A stretch of 18,000 bases of DNA from positions 1 through 18,000 of the forward strand of contig JAGTQJ010000012.1 in NCBI GenBank assembly GCA_018396515.1, read 5' to 3'. This document shows positions 1 through 7,163 of the stretch, piece by piece. The notes beneath the pieces are model-generated. The model made no database searches, was not told the DNA's origin, and worked only from the letters and a program-made list of their open reading frames with translations. The position numbers and the translations under genes are program-made. How positions within the stretch are numbered: the first letter of the stretch is position 1; every line of letters begins with the position of its first letter. This DNA is from Candidatus Bathyarchaeota archaeon (lineage in GTDB: Archaea > Thermoproteota > Bathyarchaeia > TCS64).

Positions 1-15
1 GTTTAATAGTAAGGC

Positions 16-339
16 GTGATATTTATTTCAAGGAGGAAAAGGAAAACGCCAGTTTTTGTTTGCTTGATGAAGCTGACGGACAAGGGCATCAGAGAGATTA
101 AGGATGCGCCTAAACGCATTCACGAAGCCGTTAAAACTCTTGAGGCCATGGGAGGCAAGCTACTCGCCTTTTACATGGTTATGGGCGAGTATGACTATGT
201 GGGGATTGCGGAAGCTCCAAGCGACGAGGTCGCTGCGACATTTCTTCTTGGGTTAGGCGCCTCGGGAACCGTTAGGACGACGACTTTGAAGGCGTTCACC
301 GTGGAGCAGTTGGCGGCTATCGTTGCTAAACTGCCTTAG
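16..339 (+). CDS. GYD-domain protein
   Basis: Small protein of the GYD family, ferredoxin-like alpha/beta proteins of unknown function. Visible: a first strand reading VFVCLMKLTDKG, a helix with the KDAPKRIHEA pattern, and the signature region MGEYDYVGIAEAP, followed by a TTTLKAFT strand near the C-terminus. The family is normally about 95-100 residues and begins with a start codon directly before the first strand. Here the frame is open from a GTG at 16, which would add ten basic residues (SRRKRKRK-like) not typical of the family. A strong AAGGAGG at 30-36 sits 9 bases before an ACG at 46, exactly where family members have their initiator Met. The true start is therefore either GTG 16 or a non-standard ACG 46, or ACG reflects a mutated or miscalled ATG. 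It converges on the UPF0282 gene downstream. Family call is firm; role is unknown. Confidence 0.85.
   Translation: MIFISRRKRKTPVFVCLMKLTDKGIREIKDAPKRIHEAVKTLEAMGGKLLAFYMVMGEYDYVGIAEAPSDEVAATFLLGLGASGTVRTTTLKAFTVEQLAAIVAKLP
30..36 (+). promoter_or_regulatory. Shine-Dalgarno sequence that decides the GYD gene start
   Basis: AAGGAGG is a full anti-SD complement. It lies inside the frame opened by GTG 16 and 9 bases upstream of ACG 46. Its placement favours initiation near codon 46 rather than at GTG 16, although no ATG/GTG/TTG occurs there; the next usable starts (TTG 64, ATG 67) would cut into the first strand of the fold. Confidence 0.5.
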
Positions 340-463
340 CTCCACTAAGGTAATTACGCCTCAAGATCCCTTTTTATGTCCAGGTTTAGTCTAAAATAGA
401 TTAAATAAATAGATTTATGTATCCTTAAGGGAAATCTATTTAATGAATGTTCATAAACTAAGC

Positions 464-1315
464 TCAAATTCTACCTTTTTCATAAAGCTCTCTTCTATTT
501 GCTTCAAGCATCTCGATTTTTCTTCCTGAAAACTCCGCTGCCGTTTGGACTTTTATCCCTTTCTCATCGGCAACTTCATATACTGGTTTTATTTTCTCCC
601 TGTAATTTAGGTCTCTTAGGAGGTGATGGTCTAAGACGATGGTCTTCAGCTCGAGCTCTTTTATCAGCCTCACGAGGTTTCTGTTTGAGAGCTCTAGGCT
701 CTCATATGAATAGCGGTATCCTAACATGTAGGTCATGGGGCCGTCGATGAAGAGGATATCAGGCCTCTCATCGAGGATGAATTTGATCTGCTCGGGAAGG
801 GAGGGCCCCTCCACATCGGATGTGTGCAGAAACCCCTCATGGCCGTTTCTTATGCTCACCTCCACAACATATCCGAGGTGTGGGTCTGTCCCATGGCATA
901 CAGCCCCGGAGAATTTTATCGTAGTCCCACCGATCCGGATCTCCCTACCGTCGGCGATCTCGATCTCCTTAGGGAGGCCTTTCACCCTCTCAAGGAACAG
1001 GGAGGCCCTCCCCCTCTGGCTCCTATTTATATTCTCTTTCGGATCCTTGATGAAGACCCTTTTACCCGTGTAAAGCTCCGGATAAGCCGGATCGTGGTGA
1101 TCATAGTGATAGTGAGTTACAATGAGTACATCTGACACCTCCGCATAGCCTTTCACGGCCTCCCAGGTCTCCTTGAGCCTCCTCCACTCTAGGGGATGGG
1201 GCTCCAACCCATATCGGAGGGGCGCAAGGGATACACCTGGATCCACGAGCAATCTCAGGTCATCCGTCTCCACATAGGTCGCCATAGAGCGAACCCCGAA
1301 GCTGTCAAAGGCCAA
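464..1315 (-). CDS. UPF0282-type metallo-beta-lactamase-fold protein
   Basis: Metal-dependent hydrolase fold of the archaeal UPF0282 family; substrate unknown. The binuclear-metal signature HYHYDH (HxHxDH) is at residues 68-73, preceded by the usual hydrophobic strand. Further likely metal ligands are in AVCHGTDPH, HTSDVEGP and the C-terminal LDHHLLRD. The N-terminal FDSFGVRSMATYVETDD and DPGVSL stretches match the family signature as I know it. The TTG at 1315 gives a short N-terminus. In-frame upstream codons read L-I-Q-R-V-V-P-L, matching the family's usual first strand, and a CTG at 1336-1334 lies 7 bases after a G-rich run (1349-1344), so the real start may be CTG 1336. It stands alone, convergent with the GYD gene. 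Confident on family, not on substrate or start. Confidence 0.88.
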   Translation of the reverse strand: MAFDSFGVRSMATYVETDDLRLLVDPGVSLAPLRYGLEPHPLEWRRLKETWEAVKGYAEVSDVLIVTHYHYDHHDPAYPELYTGKRVFIKDPKENINRSQRGRASLFLERVKGLPKEIEIADGREIRIGGTTIKFSGAVCHGTDPHLGYVVEVSIRNGHEGFLHTSDVEGPSLPEQIKFILDERPDILFIDGPMTYMLGYRYSYESLELSNRNLVRLIKELELKTIVLDHHLLRDLNYREKIKPVYEVADEKGIKVQTAAEFSGRKIEMLEANRRELYEKGRI

Positions 1316-1874
1316 GGGAACAACCCTTTGGATCAGGTTAAAACCCCCCTCGAGATCACGCTCTAAACATAACTAGGTCTTCACCCGACTTAAAGACTAA
1401 GACCATTTAAGGCTAATTCCTTCCGTTTTCCTCAACCAAGGCTCTCTTGCGAATGATGAGGTTGTGAGCTGTTCTGCTTCCTTTTGTTGGGGTTCAAAGC
1501 ATTTTTACCTAGATGCGATATTTTTTCAGATATTTGACTTCTTCAAAATAATTTATCGTTATATGATATAAACATCTATATAAAACACATATTTCTTTAT
1601 CATAAAATTTTTTCCAATCTTCAATTATTTCTCTTGGTGAATTTGAAATTCAACCATAATGTTAAAATAGGATCAGGAATCTCAAATACGAAAATATTAG
1701 AAAATGTTATCTTATATCAAGTCTCATTCCTCTTAATTCAACGTCCTTGGATTCTATTTCAAACTTCACTTAATGAATGTTCGTCGTTAAGAGGTTGGGC
1801 CTCTAGTTCATCAAAGACTTGGAGGGCGCTTGGATGTTATAGAGGAAATCATCCTTTTTGAGGTGAATTTCTAG
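1316..1874. other. AT-rich region without a convincing gene
   Basis: About 560 bases, strongly A+T rich from 1500 to 1780. One plus-strand open frame at 1634-1861 has no plausible ribosome site and an unconvincing protein-like composition, so I do not call it. The region presumably holds the promoter of the minus-strand UPF0282 gene and of the plus-strand membrane protein. The ribosome site of the latter, GAGGTGA, is at 1860-1866. I see no RNA gene or repeat here. Confidence 0.5.
1860..1866 (+). promoter_or_regulatory. Ribosome binding site of the membrane protein gene
   Basis: GAGGTGA complements the 3' end of 16S rRNA and is 8 bases from ATG 1875. It is the main evidence that this unrecognised gene is real and starts there. 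A second SD-like GGAGGT just inside the gene (1880-1885) precedes an out-of-frame ATG and is ignored. Confidence 0.6.
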
Positions 1875-2618
1875 ATGAAGGAGGTATGGACACTTATCGA
1901 ATGGCTAATGGAAATCTCCTTCCCTATATCAATATTTCTCATATCCCTTATTAGCCTCTCAAGGATGCGTGAGATGGTTATTCTGAGGAGAGGGTACCTA
2001 GGAATGTCTCCATCTAAAGGTGTGGAGTTCATAGGCCTAACTCTGGGAATTTTGGGGATTATCATGACCTTGGTTGGGATCTTCATGCCGATTTATATGG
2101 TCGAGGCTGATATACAGACCCCCTTCTCACTGGATCAAAGAGGGACTGAACTTATAGTTCTAGATGGATGGAATGGGGTCCAAATAAATAATTCTCTCAT
2201 CGGGAAACTACCTTTAATCATCTCTTTACAAAGTTTTATGAGGATGCTCTTTCTAGCGAGCATATGGTTCACGGCCTTGGATATTGTTGGGATGAAGAGG
2301 GGCAAAGATATTGGAAATAATCAGATGATAGGAGGAGCGTTCCTATTAGTCTTTCTGATAATCATACCTTTATCCATATATAGACTAAACTGGATTATTG
2401 AACTCCTACCAGCAGATGTGAGAGGAGCTCTGACTCCAACAGCCATTGAGAGCATCAAGAGAATAGCCCTACAGCCTTTGCAGGGAACCCAAACCATTAC
2501 GATCTCGGGCCTTAACGTGGATATCTCATGGGGTATAGGCCCAGGCTATTATGGAATATTGGTCGCCGCCATGATGAAAATCGCTGGCGGAATCATCCTA
2601 AGAAGGACCTCCCCCTAA
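1875..2618 (+). CDS. Orphan multi-pass membrane protein
   Basis: I do not recognise a family. The 247-residue product has about five hydrophobic segments long enough to span a membrane: roughly residues 12-30 (ISFPISIFLISLISLS), 52-75 (LTLGILGIIMTLVGIFM), 112-137, 152-169 (GGAFLLVFLIIIPLSIY) and 221-242. Between the second and third lies a hydrophilic stretch of about 35 residues, and between the fourth and fifth a loop of about 50 residues with mixed amphipathic character. No catalytic or metal motif stands out. The ATG at 1875 is preceded by GAGGTGA at 1860-1866 with an 8-base gap, a good archaeal ribosome site, which supports the start and argues that the gene is translated. It is a singleton between two AT-rich spacers, so context does not suggest a job. 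Confidence 0.75.
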   Translation: MKEVWTLIEWLMEISFPISIFLISLISLSRMREMVILRRGYLGMSPSKGVEFIGLTLGILGIIMTLVGIFMPIYMVEADIQTPFSLDQRGTELIVLDGWNGVQINNSLIGKLPLIISLQSFMRMLFLASIWFTALDIVGMKRGKDIGNNQMIGGAFLLVFLIIIPLSIYRLNWIIELLPADVRGALTPTAIESIKRIALQPLQGTQTITISGLNVDISWGIGPGYYGILVAAMMKIAGGIILRRTSP

Positions 2619-2738
2619 AAAACTCCTTTGAAATATAATAAAAATTAAATTTATCGATTATAATTTTTCAATATCAATTATCGTTTTAAATATGTGAAAG
2701 GGATTTCGGTGATTGAATGGGCTGATCAGCCTTGAAAT

Positions 2739-3851
2739 TTACGTGTTTGGTATTCCTTGATGGCGAGACTCCTCCTGTGTTGGTTCCTCAAAGTATTTGT
2801 GGAAGGGCTTCGGGAGGTTATGATAGTCCATATCCATGATAAGGGGGGAAAGGTCCACGGAATTATAGGTGTTCCAGAATAAGATGACTTTATCCCGGAG
2901 CCCCCTCCTTATGATCCAGTCTATACCTCCTGCTAGGGCCTTTCCAGTATAGGTGCCCTCCAGTGTGATCCCTTCAAGCCTCTTGATCTCGGCCACGGTC
3001 CTCAATCCCTCCCTCGTGAAGTGGGCATAGCCCCCACCCAGATAGTTCTCCAGCAGGATTACTTCATTGGCTGGGATTTCTATTTTAGGAACGGATGGAG
3101 AGAGCCTCCTCATGAGCCCACAGATACTGTTAGCCATGGAGGCGAGACGTTTGGCTGTTGCATACCAGGGCATCGATACCCTCACGGCCACAACCCTCGT
3201 CTTCAGCCCCGAGAGCCGGCATCCAAGCTCCAGTCCTGCCGCGGTGCCCAAGCTTCCAGCCGCTACAATGATGTAGTCGGGCTCTGGCATAACTCCCTCC
3301 TCCACCTGCATCTTAAGCTCGAAGGAGGCATTGACAAACCCCAGGTTGCCGATAGGGCTGCTGGCCCCTGCGGGCACATAGTAGGGTCTCTCGCCCCTGA
3401 GCCAGCTCATGAGGTATAGGTAAGTGAGGTACAGGAGGAGGGTTGGAGTATTTGGGGCGTAGTGGAGCTCGACACCATACCGCATATCCATTAGCAGATT
3501 TCTCCTGACATACTCAGCGTTGGGTTGATCCATCACTAATCCCTTAACCCTGAGGCCCACCTCCCTCCCAAAAATGCCTGTAGCGAGGACTTGATTCGAG
3601 CCTACAGCCCCTAGGGTTATGAGGGTTTTTCTCTTCTTACTCTTGGCATCTGCTAGGACGAACTCAAGTTTCCTCACCTTGTTCCCTCCATAAAGCCTAG
3701 AGCTTAGGTCATCCCTCTTGATATACAGATGGGGCAGACCAGCTGCCTCTCCAAACCTCTCAAGCCTCTCTATCGGTGTTGGGAAATCTCCCAACTCAAT
3801 CCATGGAACCATATCAAGGCCAGGATACAAGTCGAATATTATTGGCCTCAA
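2739..3851 (-). CDS. PLP-dependent ACC deaminase / D-cysteine desulfhydrase family enzyme
   Basis: Fold-type II PLP enzyme related to 1-aminocyclopropane-1-carboxylate deaminase and D-cysteine desulfhydrase, which degrade small amino acids to an oxoacid plus ammonia or sulfide. Visible: LGDFPTPIERL at the N-terminus; KRDDLSS then GGNKVRKLEF with the Schiff-base lysine (about K58); SNQVLATGIF substrate loop; AAGSLGTAAGLELG phosphate-binding loop; and EGTYTGKALAGGIDWI near the C-terminus. The tail FWNTYNSVDLSP differs from classic ACC deaminase (HTGGAPGLF-type) and fits a longer desulfhydrase-like subfamily; substrate is not predictable. The frame is open to a GTG at 3941, but those 30 extra residues do not look like the family. 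I chose TTG 3851 because family similarity begins there (RPIIFDLYPGL) and a TATA-like element sits about 45 bases upstream. Confidence 0.85.
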   Translation of the reverse strand: MRPIIFDLYPGLDMVPWIELGDFPTPIERLERFGEAAGLPHLYIKRDDLSSRLYGGNKVRKLEFVLADAKSKKRKTLITLGAVGSNQVLATGIFGREVGLRVKGLVMDQPNAEYVRRNLLMDMRYGVELHYAPNTPTLLLYLTYLYLMSWLRGERPYYVPAGASSPIGNLGFVNASFELKMQVEEGVMPEPDYIIVAAGSLGTAAGLELGCRLSGLKTRVVAVRVSMPWYATAKRLASMANSICGLMRRLSPSVPKIEIPANEVILLENYLGGGYAHFTREGLRTVAEIKRLEGITLEGTYTGKALAGGIDWIIRRGLRDKVILFWNTYNSVDLSPLIMDMDYHNLPKPFHKYFEEPTQEESRHQGIPNT

Positions 3852-3890
3852 AGGCCACCACCATAAAAGACCAGACCAACAACCCTGGAT

Positions 3891-3899
3891 TATGTATAA
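3891..3899 (-). promoter_or_regulatory. TATA-like box for the PLP enzyme gene
   Basis: Minus-strand reading TTATACATA. Transcription starting about 25 bases downstream (near 3868) would leave a leader of about 17 bases before TTG 3851 and would exclude the upstream GTG 3941 as the translation start. Confidence 0.4.
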
Positions 3900-3941
3900 G
3901 CATTTACGCCGCTTAATAGCGTAGCTGTGTAGCCATCTCAC

Positions 3942-4428
3942 GAGACGTGCTCCACCTTTGGTGATCCCTGAGGGGGAGGTGTTAAGGGTCTTATGGCTGA
4001 GGTGATAGGGGGAGTATGGGTGGGCCTCTTTAGGGCTAAGGGTATGCCGAACAATAGTATCGTCGAGATGCTTGACGTGAGCGGGAGAGGATTGAACGGT
4101 GAACCAAGGTGTCCAGGGCTGAAGGTATATCCGGGCCTAGGCGTGAATCCAACCTTGGAGGCTGTTCATGGAAGGTACAACAACAACCCACGGAGGCGGG
4201 GGGACCTCCAGCTCCTCAAGAGGCATTGGGTTGAGGGATAAGCCCCTTCCACCTGCCCAGGTATTTACCTAGGCTCAATGAGGTTGGGGGTAGGTTTAGG
4301 TCAATAAGAGCCTCAAAAGGGATCTCTGCACCAAATGCACCTACCGGAGCATCGAGGAGTTGGAGGATATCTATAGACGGTATATAAGTCACATCAATAA
4401 AGACATAAACAAAGAGACTTATTCCTCA
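3942..4428. other. Intergenic region with possible gene relics on both strands
   Basis: About 490 bases between the radical SAM gene and the PLP enzyme gene. On the plus strand an 82-codon open frame at 3993-4241 starts ATGGCTGAGG and has no recognisable domain. Further along, 4306-4392 reads (plus, frame 1) as a short protein-like piece with a CTKC pair and an acidic helix, but it is enclosed by stops. On the minus strand 4392-4216 is a 58-codon frame from a GTG directly after the radical SAM stop, with plausible composition (LLDAPVGAFGAEIPFEALID). At most one of these can be a real or decayed gene in any one place; I cannot decide which. Confidence 0.4.
4216..4392 (-). CDS. Possible 58-residue small protein downstream of the radical SAM gene
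   Basis: Open frame from GTG 4392 to TGA 4216, 36 bases after the radical SAM stop codon on the same strand. The product is rich in L, P and G, with a reasonable codon pattern and no known motif. No clear ribosome site. It could be a co-transcribed small protein or a chance frame opposite a decayed plus-strand gene. Low confidence. Confidence 0.2.
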   Translation of the reverse strand: MTYIPSIDILQLLDAPVGAFGAEIPFEALIDLNLPPTSLSLGKYLGRWKGLIPQPNAS

Positions 4429-5463
4429 TCAAATGGCACCTATATTAAAGAGAATCTCATATTCTTCCATATTCTTCACAAATCTTCCCAAATTTCCAAC
4501 CTTAACATTTTTTAATCCAGCATCCTTTGCGGCTTCAAAGGCCTCTACCATCTGCTGGAAGTTTGGAGGGGGAACATGCTTTAGCTTATGTTCGGGTAAA
4601 AATGCAATTATGGCATATAGAATCTCTGGGTGGACCTGAGCGAGTAATTCTGCTATCTTCCTTATCTGATCGGTTTCAACCCAGCCTGGTATATAGACTG
4701 AGGAAACCTCCAGTACAAATCCTCTCTCAATTATTTCAGCGGGCAATTTTAAAATCCATTCATTTGAGGCCCCTGTGAGGTTACGATGGACTTTATCATC
4801 ATACGCTTTAATATCAAGCCAAAGGGAATCTATGCCGGCATCTCTGAATAAATCCAAGTTCTCAGGTGTCAGGCCATGGCCATTTGTTTCAAAAAGTACC
4901 CACAAATCCTCTCCTAAGCTCTTTATCTCCTTTGCTGATTCTGCATAGAACTCCGGCTGACAAGCTAAATCACCACCAGTAAAGGATACAATATTCCTTG
5001 CAGGACCCCAGGTCAAATCGTCCAGTAGGGTTAATTGATCTAATCTCAGCCTCCCCGGACAATACTTAGATCTCCTACCCAACGAGATACAGGAGCCGCA
5101 GCCAAGGCAAAGCTCGTGAGCATGCCAACTTGATACGTGATCCCTAGGCTCCTTGTAGAGGTTTCCCCTATTCCTCTCAACATATTCTTTAGCGATCTTT
5201 CCTATGTCTTCGGGTGCCATCCATTCACCAGAGGCATATTTTGTAAAGTACCACGAATGGCACTTTTTGCAGCTCCAATTGCATCCGGATTGATAGATGG
5301 AAAGATACTGTTCGGGTGCCTTATGAGCATACGAATGAATAAGTCTATAAGGGATGCCATCCCTCCACTTAAAAGTGACCTCGCAAGCCCTTCTCCACTC
5401 GCCTCCATGGAAGGTTAGGCAACTTCCAGGATTGAAGCCTTGGTCTACTAATCTACACCTCAC
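4429..5463 (-). CDS. Radical SAM enzyme with auxiliary Fe-S cluster motif (activase-like)
   Basis: Radical S-adenosylmethionine protein resembling pyruvate-formate-lyase-activating enzymes. The radical SAM cluster motif is C61-x3-C65-x2-C68 (GCNWSCKKCH). A second cysteine set C119-x2-C122-x2-C125-x9-C135-P looks like a ferredoxin-type half site for one auxiliary [4Fe-4S] cluster. SFTGGDLACQPEF (about 160-172) takes the place of the SAM-contacting GGEP motif. Downstream ETNG, WLDIKAYDDKVHRNLTG and EVSSVYIPG follow the usual barrel strands of activases. No glycyl-radical enzyme is in the window, so the substrate is unknown. GTG 5463 is chosen because a TATA-like box is centred 29 bases upstream, implying a nearly leaderless transcript. 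Divergent from pcm across a 124-base spacer. Family call strong, function open. Confidence 0.85.
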   Translation of the reverse strand: MRCRLVDQGFNPGSCLTFHGGEWRRACEVTFKWRDGIPYRLIHSYAHKAPEQYLSIYQSGCNWSCKKCHSWYFTKYASGEWMAPEDIGKIAKEYVERNRGNLYKEPRDHVSSWHAHELCLGCGSCISLGRRSKYCPGRLRLDQLTLLDDLTWGPARNIVSFTGGDLACQPEFYAESAKEIKSLGEDLWVLFETNGHGLTPENLDLFRDAGIDSLWLDIKAYDDKVHRNLTGASNEWILKLPAEIIERGFVLEVSSVYIPGWVETDQIRKIAELLAQVHPEILYAIIAFLPEHKLKHVPPPNFQQMVEAFEAAKDAGLKNVKVGNLGRFVKNMEEYEILFNIGAI

Positions 5464-5488
5464 AATATACCCTTCATCTTAAAACAAG

Positions 5489-5496
5489 ATTTATAT
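5489..5496 (-). promoter_or_regulatory. TATA box of the radical SAM gene
   Basis: Minus-strand ATATAAAT, centre about 29 bases before GTG 5463. At that spacing transcription would begin at or within a few bases of the start codon, giving a leaderless or nearly leaderless mRNA. Confidence 0.5.
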
Positions 5497-5540
5497 CTTC
5501 TGCCTGCTGTTATTCACTAAAGTTTCTTTAGTGGCTTGCT

Positions 5541-5548
5541 TTTATATT
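5541..5548 (+). promoter_or_regulatory. TATA-like box for pcm
   Basis: TTTATATT on the plus strand, followed by a T run. A start about 25 bases on (near 5571) leaves a 17-base leader to GTG 5588. A weaker ATATAT at 5564-5569 would instead give a leaderless transcript. Together with the box at 5489-5496 it forms a divergent promoter region. Confidence 0.4.
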
Positions 5549-5587
5549 TTTACATGTATGTGAATATATGTTTCTTAGAATATACGC

Positions 5588-6316
5588 GTGAGTGGTCGAC
5601 TGGGAATGTTGGGATGGATTGTTCCACCGCCGAGAAGACCTAGGAAGAGCAGAGAGGAGTTGTTGAGGGAGAGGATGGAGAAGGTAAACTGGCTTATAGA
5701 ACAGGGCTTCTTACGGTCTAGGAAGATAATAGAGGGAATGATGAAGGTTCCGAGGGAGGACTTTGTACCTGAGATGTATCGTGACTACGCCTACCTCGAG
5801 GTTCCCCTCCCCCTCCCGGGACGAGATGCCACTATATCATGCCCCCATAGCTATCCCATGTTCTATGAGGCACTGGAGTTAAGGGATGGGGACCGATTCC
5901 TTGAGGTGGGGGCTGGTTCCGGATACGGCGCGGCTTTGGCGAGGGAGATCGTCGGTTCTAAGGGGTTGGTGGTCACCATCGAAATAGATAAGGAAACCTA
6001 TGAGTTTGCAAGGAGGAATCTCGAGGTTTTAGGATATCATGATGTGTTGCTCCTCCATGGAGACGGCTCATTGGGCTATCCCCCTAAGGCACCCTATGAT
6101 AAGATATGCATCACAGCCGCATGCCCGAAGATTCCCAGCCCCCTGATCCACCAGCTCAGATGTGGGGGAAGATTGGTTGCTCCCGTTGGACCACCTGGCT
6201 CTGTTCAAGACCTAACCATGCTTGAGAAGAAACAGGATGGCACCGTCGAGGCTAGGGTCATAGAGGAAGTTCTTTATGTTCCATTAAGAGGAAGATATGG
6301 ATGGTTCGAGACCTAA
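5588..6316 (+). CDS. pcm: Protein-L-isoaspartate O-methyltransferase
   Basis: Methylates L-isoaspartyl residues in damaged proteins using SAM, starting their repair; cytoplasmic. Visible: VPREDFVPEMYRDYAYLEVPLPLPG, the N-terminal family signature; ISCPHSYPM at 83-90, matching the S-x-PH loop that binds the isoaspartyl substrate; methyltransferase motif I FLEVGAGSG at 104-112; acidic end of the second strand VVTIEID at 128-134; HGDGSLGYP; ICITAACPKIPSPL; and GGRLVAPVG. At 242 residues it is slightly longer than the usual 210-230, the excess being a basic proline-rich N-terminal stretch (PPPRRPRKSR). GTG 5588 is the first start; ATG 5606 is an alternative and neither has a convincing ribosome site. 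It stands alone and is divergent from the radical SAM gene. High confidence in the family. Confidence 0.92.
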   Translation: MSGRLGMLGWIVPPPRRPRKSREELLRERMEKVNWLIEQGFLRSRKIIEGMMKVPREDFVPEMYRDYAYLEVPLPLPGRDATISCPHSYPMFYEALELRDGDRFLEVGAGSGYGAALAREIVGSKGLVVTIEIDKETYEFARRNLEVLGYHDVLLLHGDGSLGYPPKAPYDKICITAACPKIPSPLIHQLRCGGRLVAPVGPPGSVQDLTMLEKKQDGTVEARVIEEVLYVPLRGRYGWFET

Positions 6317-6833
6317 CTCCCCTCCAATGCTCTCTTCAGCCCATGGTCTAGAGGATTCCCATCATAAAGGAATATTTCGACCATCTGCTGACCCTCGAAC
6401 TACCCAAACCCTCTCAATCCGTTTCTCTCATATAAAAAGGGGAGGATCACTAAAGAAGGCTTAGCGCTGGGCAAAGTGAAGGGAGGACATGCTCTTTTTT
6501 TAGAACCACCAGAGCTATAAGTGCAACCATATCTGGCCTCATGCCCTCGATGACAAAATACTCATTGGAACTGTGGGCTAGCCTCTATGATCTGGGGGTG
6601 CCTTCGGCGATGAAGAGGTTTAGGAGGTGGCGGGAGCTGGTGTGTGGGCGCGGATACTTGATGCCTTGATGGCTAAGTTGATGGCTAAGGTGAGAGGGCA
6701 ACTCCCTTAAAGTTGATGGAACCTTGAGGATGGCGGAGGCGTGAACCCTGCTGAGCCCCATCAATTGCGGATCATGATAAATCTATGATAAGTCTCTAAT
6801 ATTGGTCTTCCATCATTTGAGTCTGGTGTTTCA
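6317..6833. other. Gene-poor region leading into the duplication
   Basis: The first 211 bases (6317-6527) are single copy and contain no gene. The rest (6528-6833) is the upstream half of the duplicated unit and recurs at 7138-7443. Inside it a 39-codon frame ATG 6550 to TGA 6669 (second copy 7160-7279) has plausible composition (YSLELWASLYDLGVPS) but no recognised family; the frame stays open upstream to 6454, across the duplication boundary, which suggests a relic. A TTTTTTT run at 6494-6500 could terminate plus-strand transcription. Confidence 0.4.
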
Positions 6834-7127
6834 TTGAAGTTTGAGAAGATCAGGTCAGTTATACTGGGTGAGGAGCTTGATGAGATTCCCGTGAGCTTGT
6901 GGAGGCACTTCCCAGGCATGGATCTCGATGCCTCAAGCCTATGCAGGGCTCAGTTATCCTTCCAACGCAGGTTCGATCCGGACCTGATGAAGCTCTGCCC
7001 GAGTGGCGGATATGCCTCCATCGCCTTCGGGGCGGAGATAGAGTACTATGACTCCCCTATAGGGGCTCCTAGGACGAGGGTTTATAGGGTTAAGGATGCT
7101 GAGGAATGGGCCTCCCTAGATGAGCCC
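6528..7127 (+). repeat. Direct repeat, copy 1 (600 bp)
   Basis: Base-by-base comparison of the printed sequence shows that 6528-7127 is identical to 7138-7737, an offset of 610. The copies are separated by ten bases, TCGACTAGAA (7128-7137). The unit contains about 306 bases of upstream sequence plus the first 98 codons of the UroD-family gene. The left edge is fixed by C6527 versus A7137 and the right edge by T7128 versus G7738. Confidence 0.97.
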
Positions 7128-7163
7128 TCGACTAGAACATATCTGGCCTCATGCCCTCGATGA
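6834..7163 (+). pseudogene. Truncated 5' copy of the UroD-family gene
   Basis: Starts at the TTG equivalent to that of the intact gene (7444) and is identical for 98 codons, up to the DEP motif at 7127. It then runs through the ten-base spacer into the second repeat copy, adding eleven unrelated residues before a stop. It lacks the barrel core and all the metal-ligand candidates, so it cannot be an active enzyme. Because the upstream sequence is duplicated too, it would be transcribed and translated from the same signals as the intact gene if the duplication is real. The perfect identity means either a very recent event or an assembly error. Confidence 0.85.
7128..7137. other. Ten-base junction between the two repeat copies
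   Basis: TCGACTAGAA is the only sequence at the junction that is present in neither repeat copy. It may be filler DNA from end joining, a relic of a longer spacer, or an artefact of contig building. Confidence 0.6.

Noticed and set aside
1634..1861. 75-codon plus-strand frame upstream of the membrane protein
   Set aside because: AT-rich, unusual composition, no start signals; probably chance.
6313..6384. Minus-strand 23-codon frame MVEIFLYDGNPLDHGLKRALEGS, faintly like ribosomal protein S21
   Set aside because: Too short, overlaps the pcm stop codon, no ribosome site, and S21 is bacterial while everything else here is archaeal.
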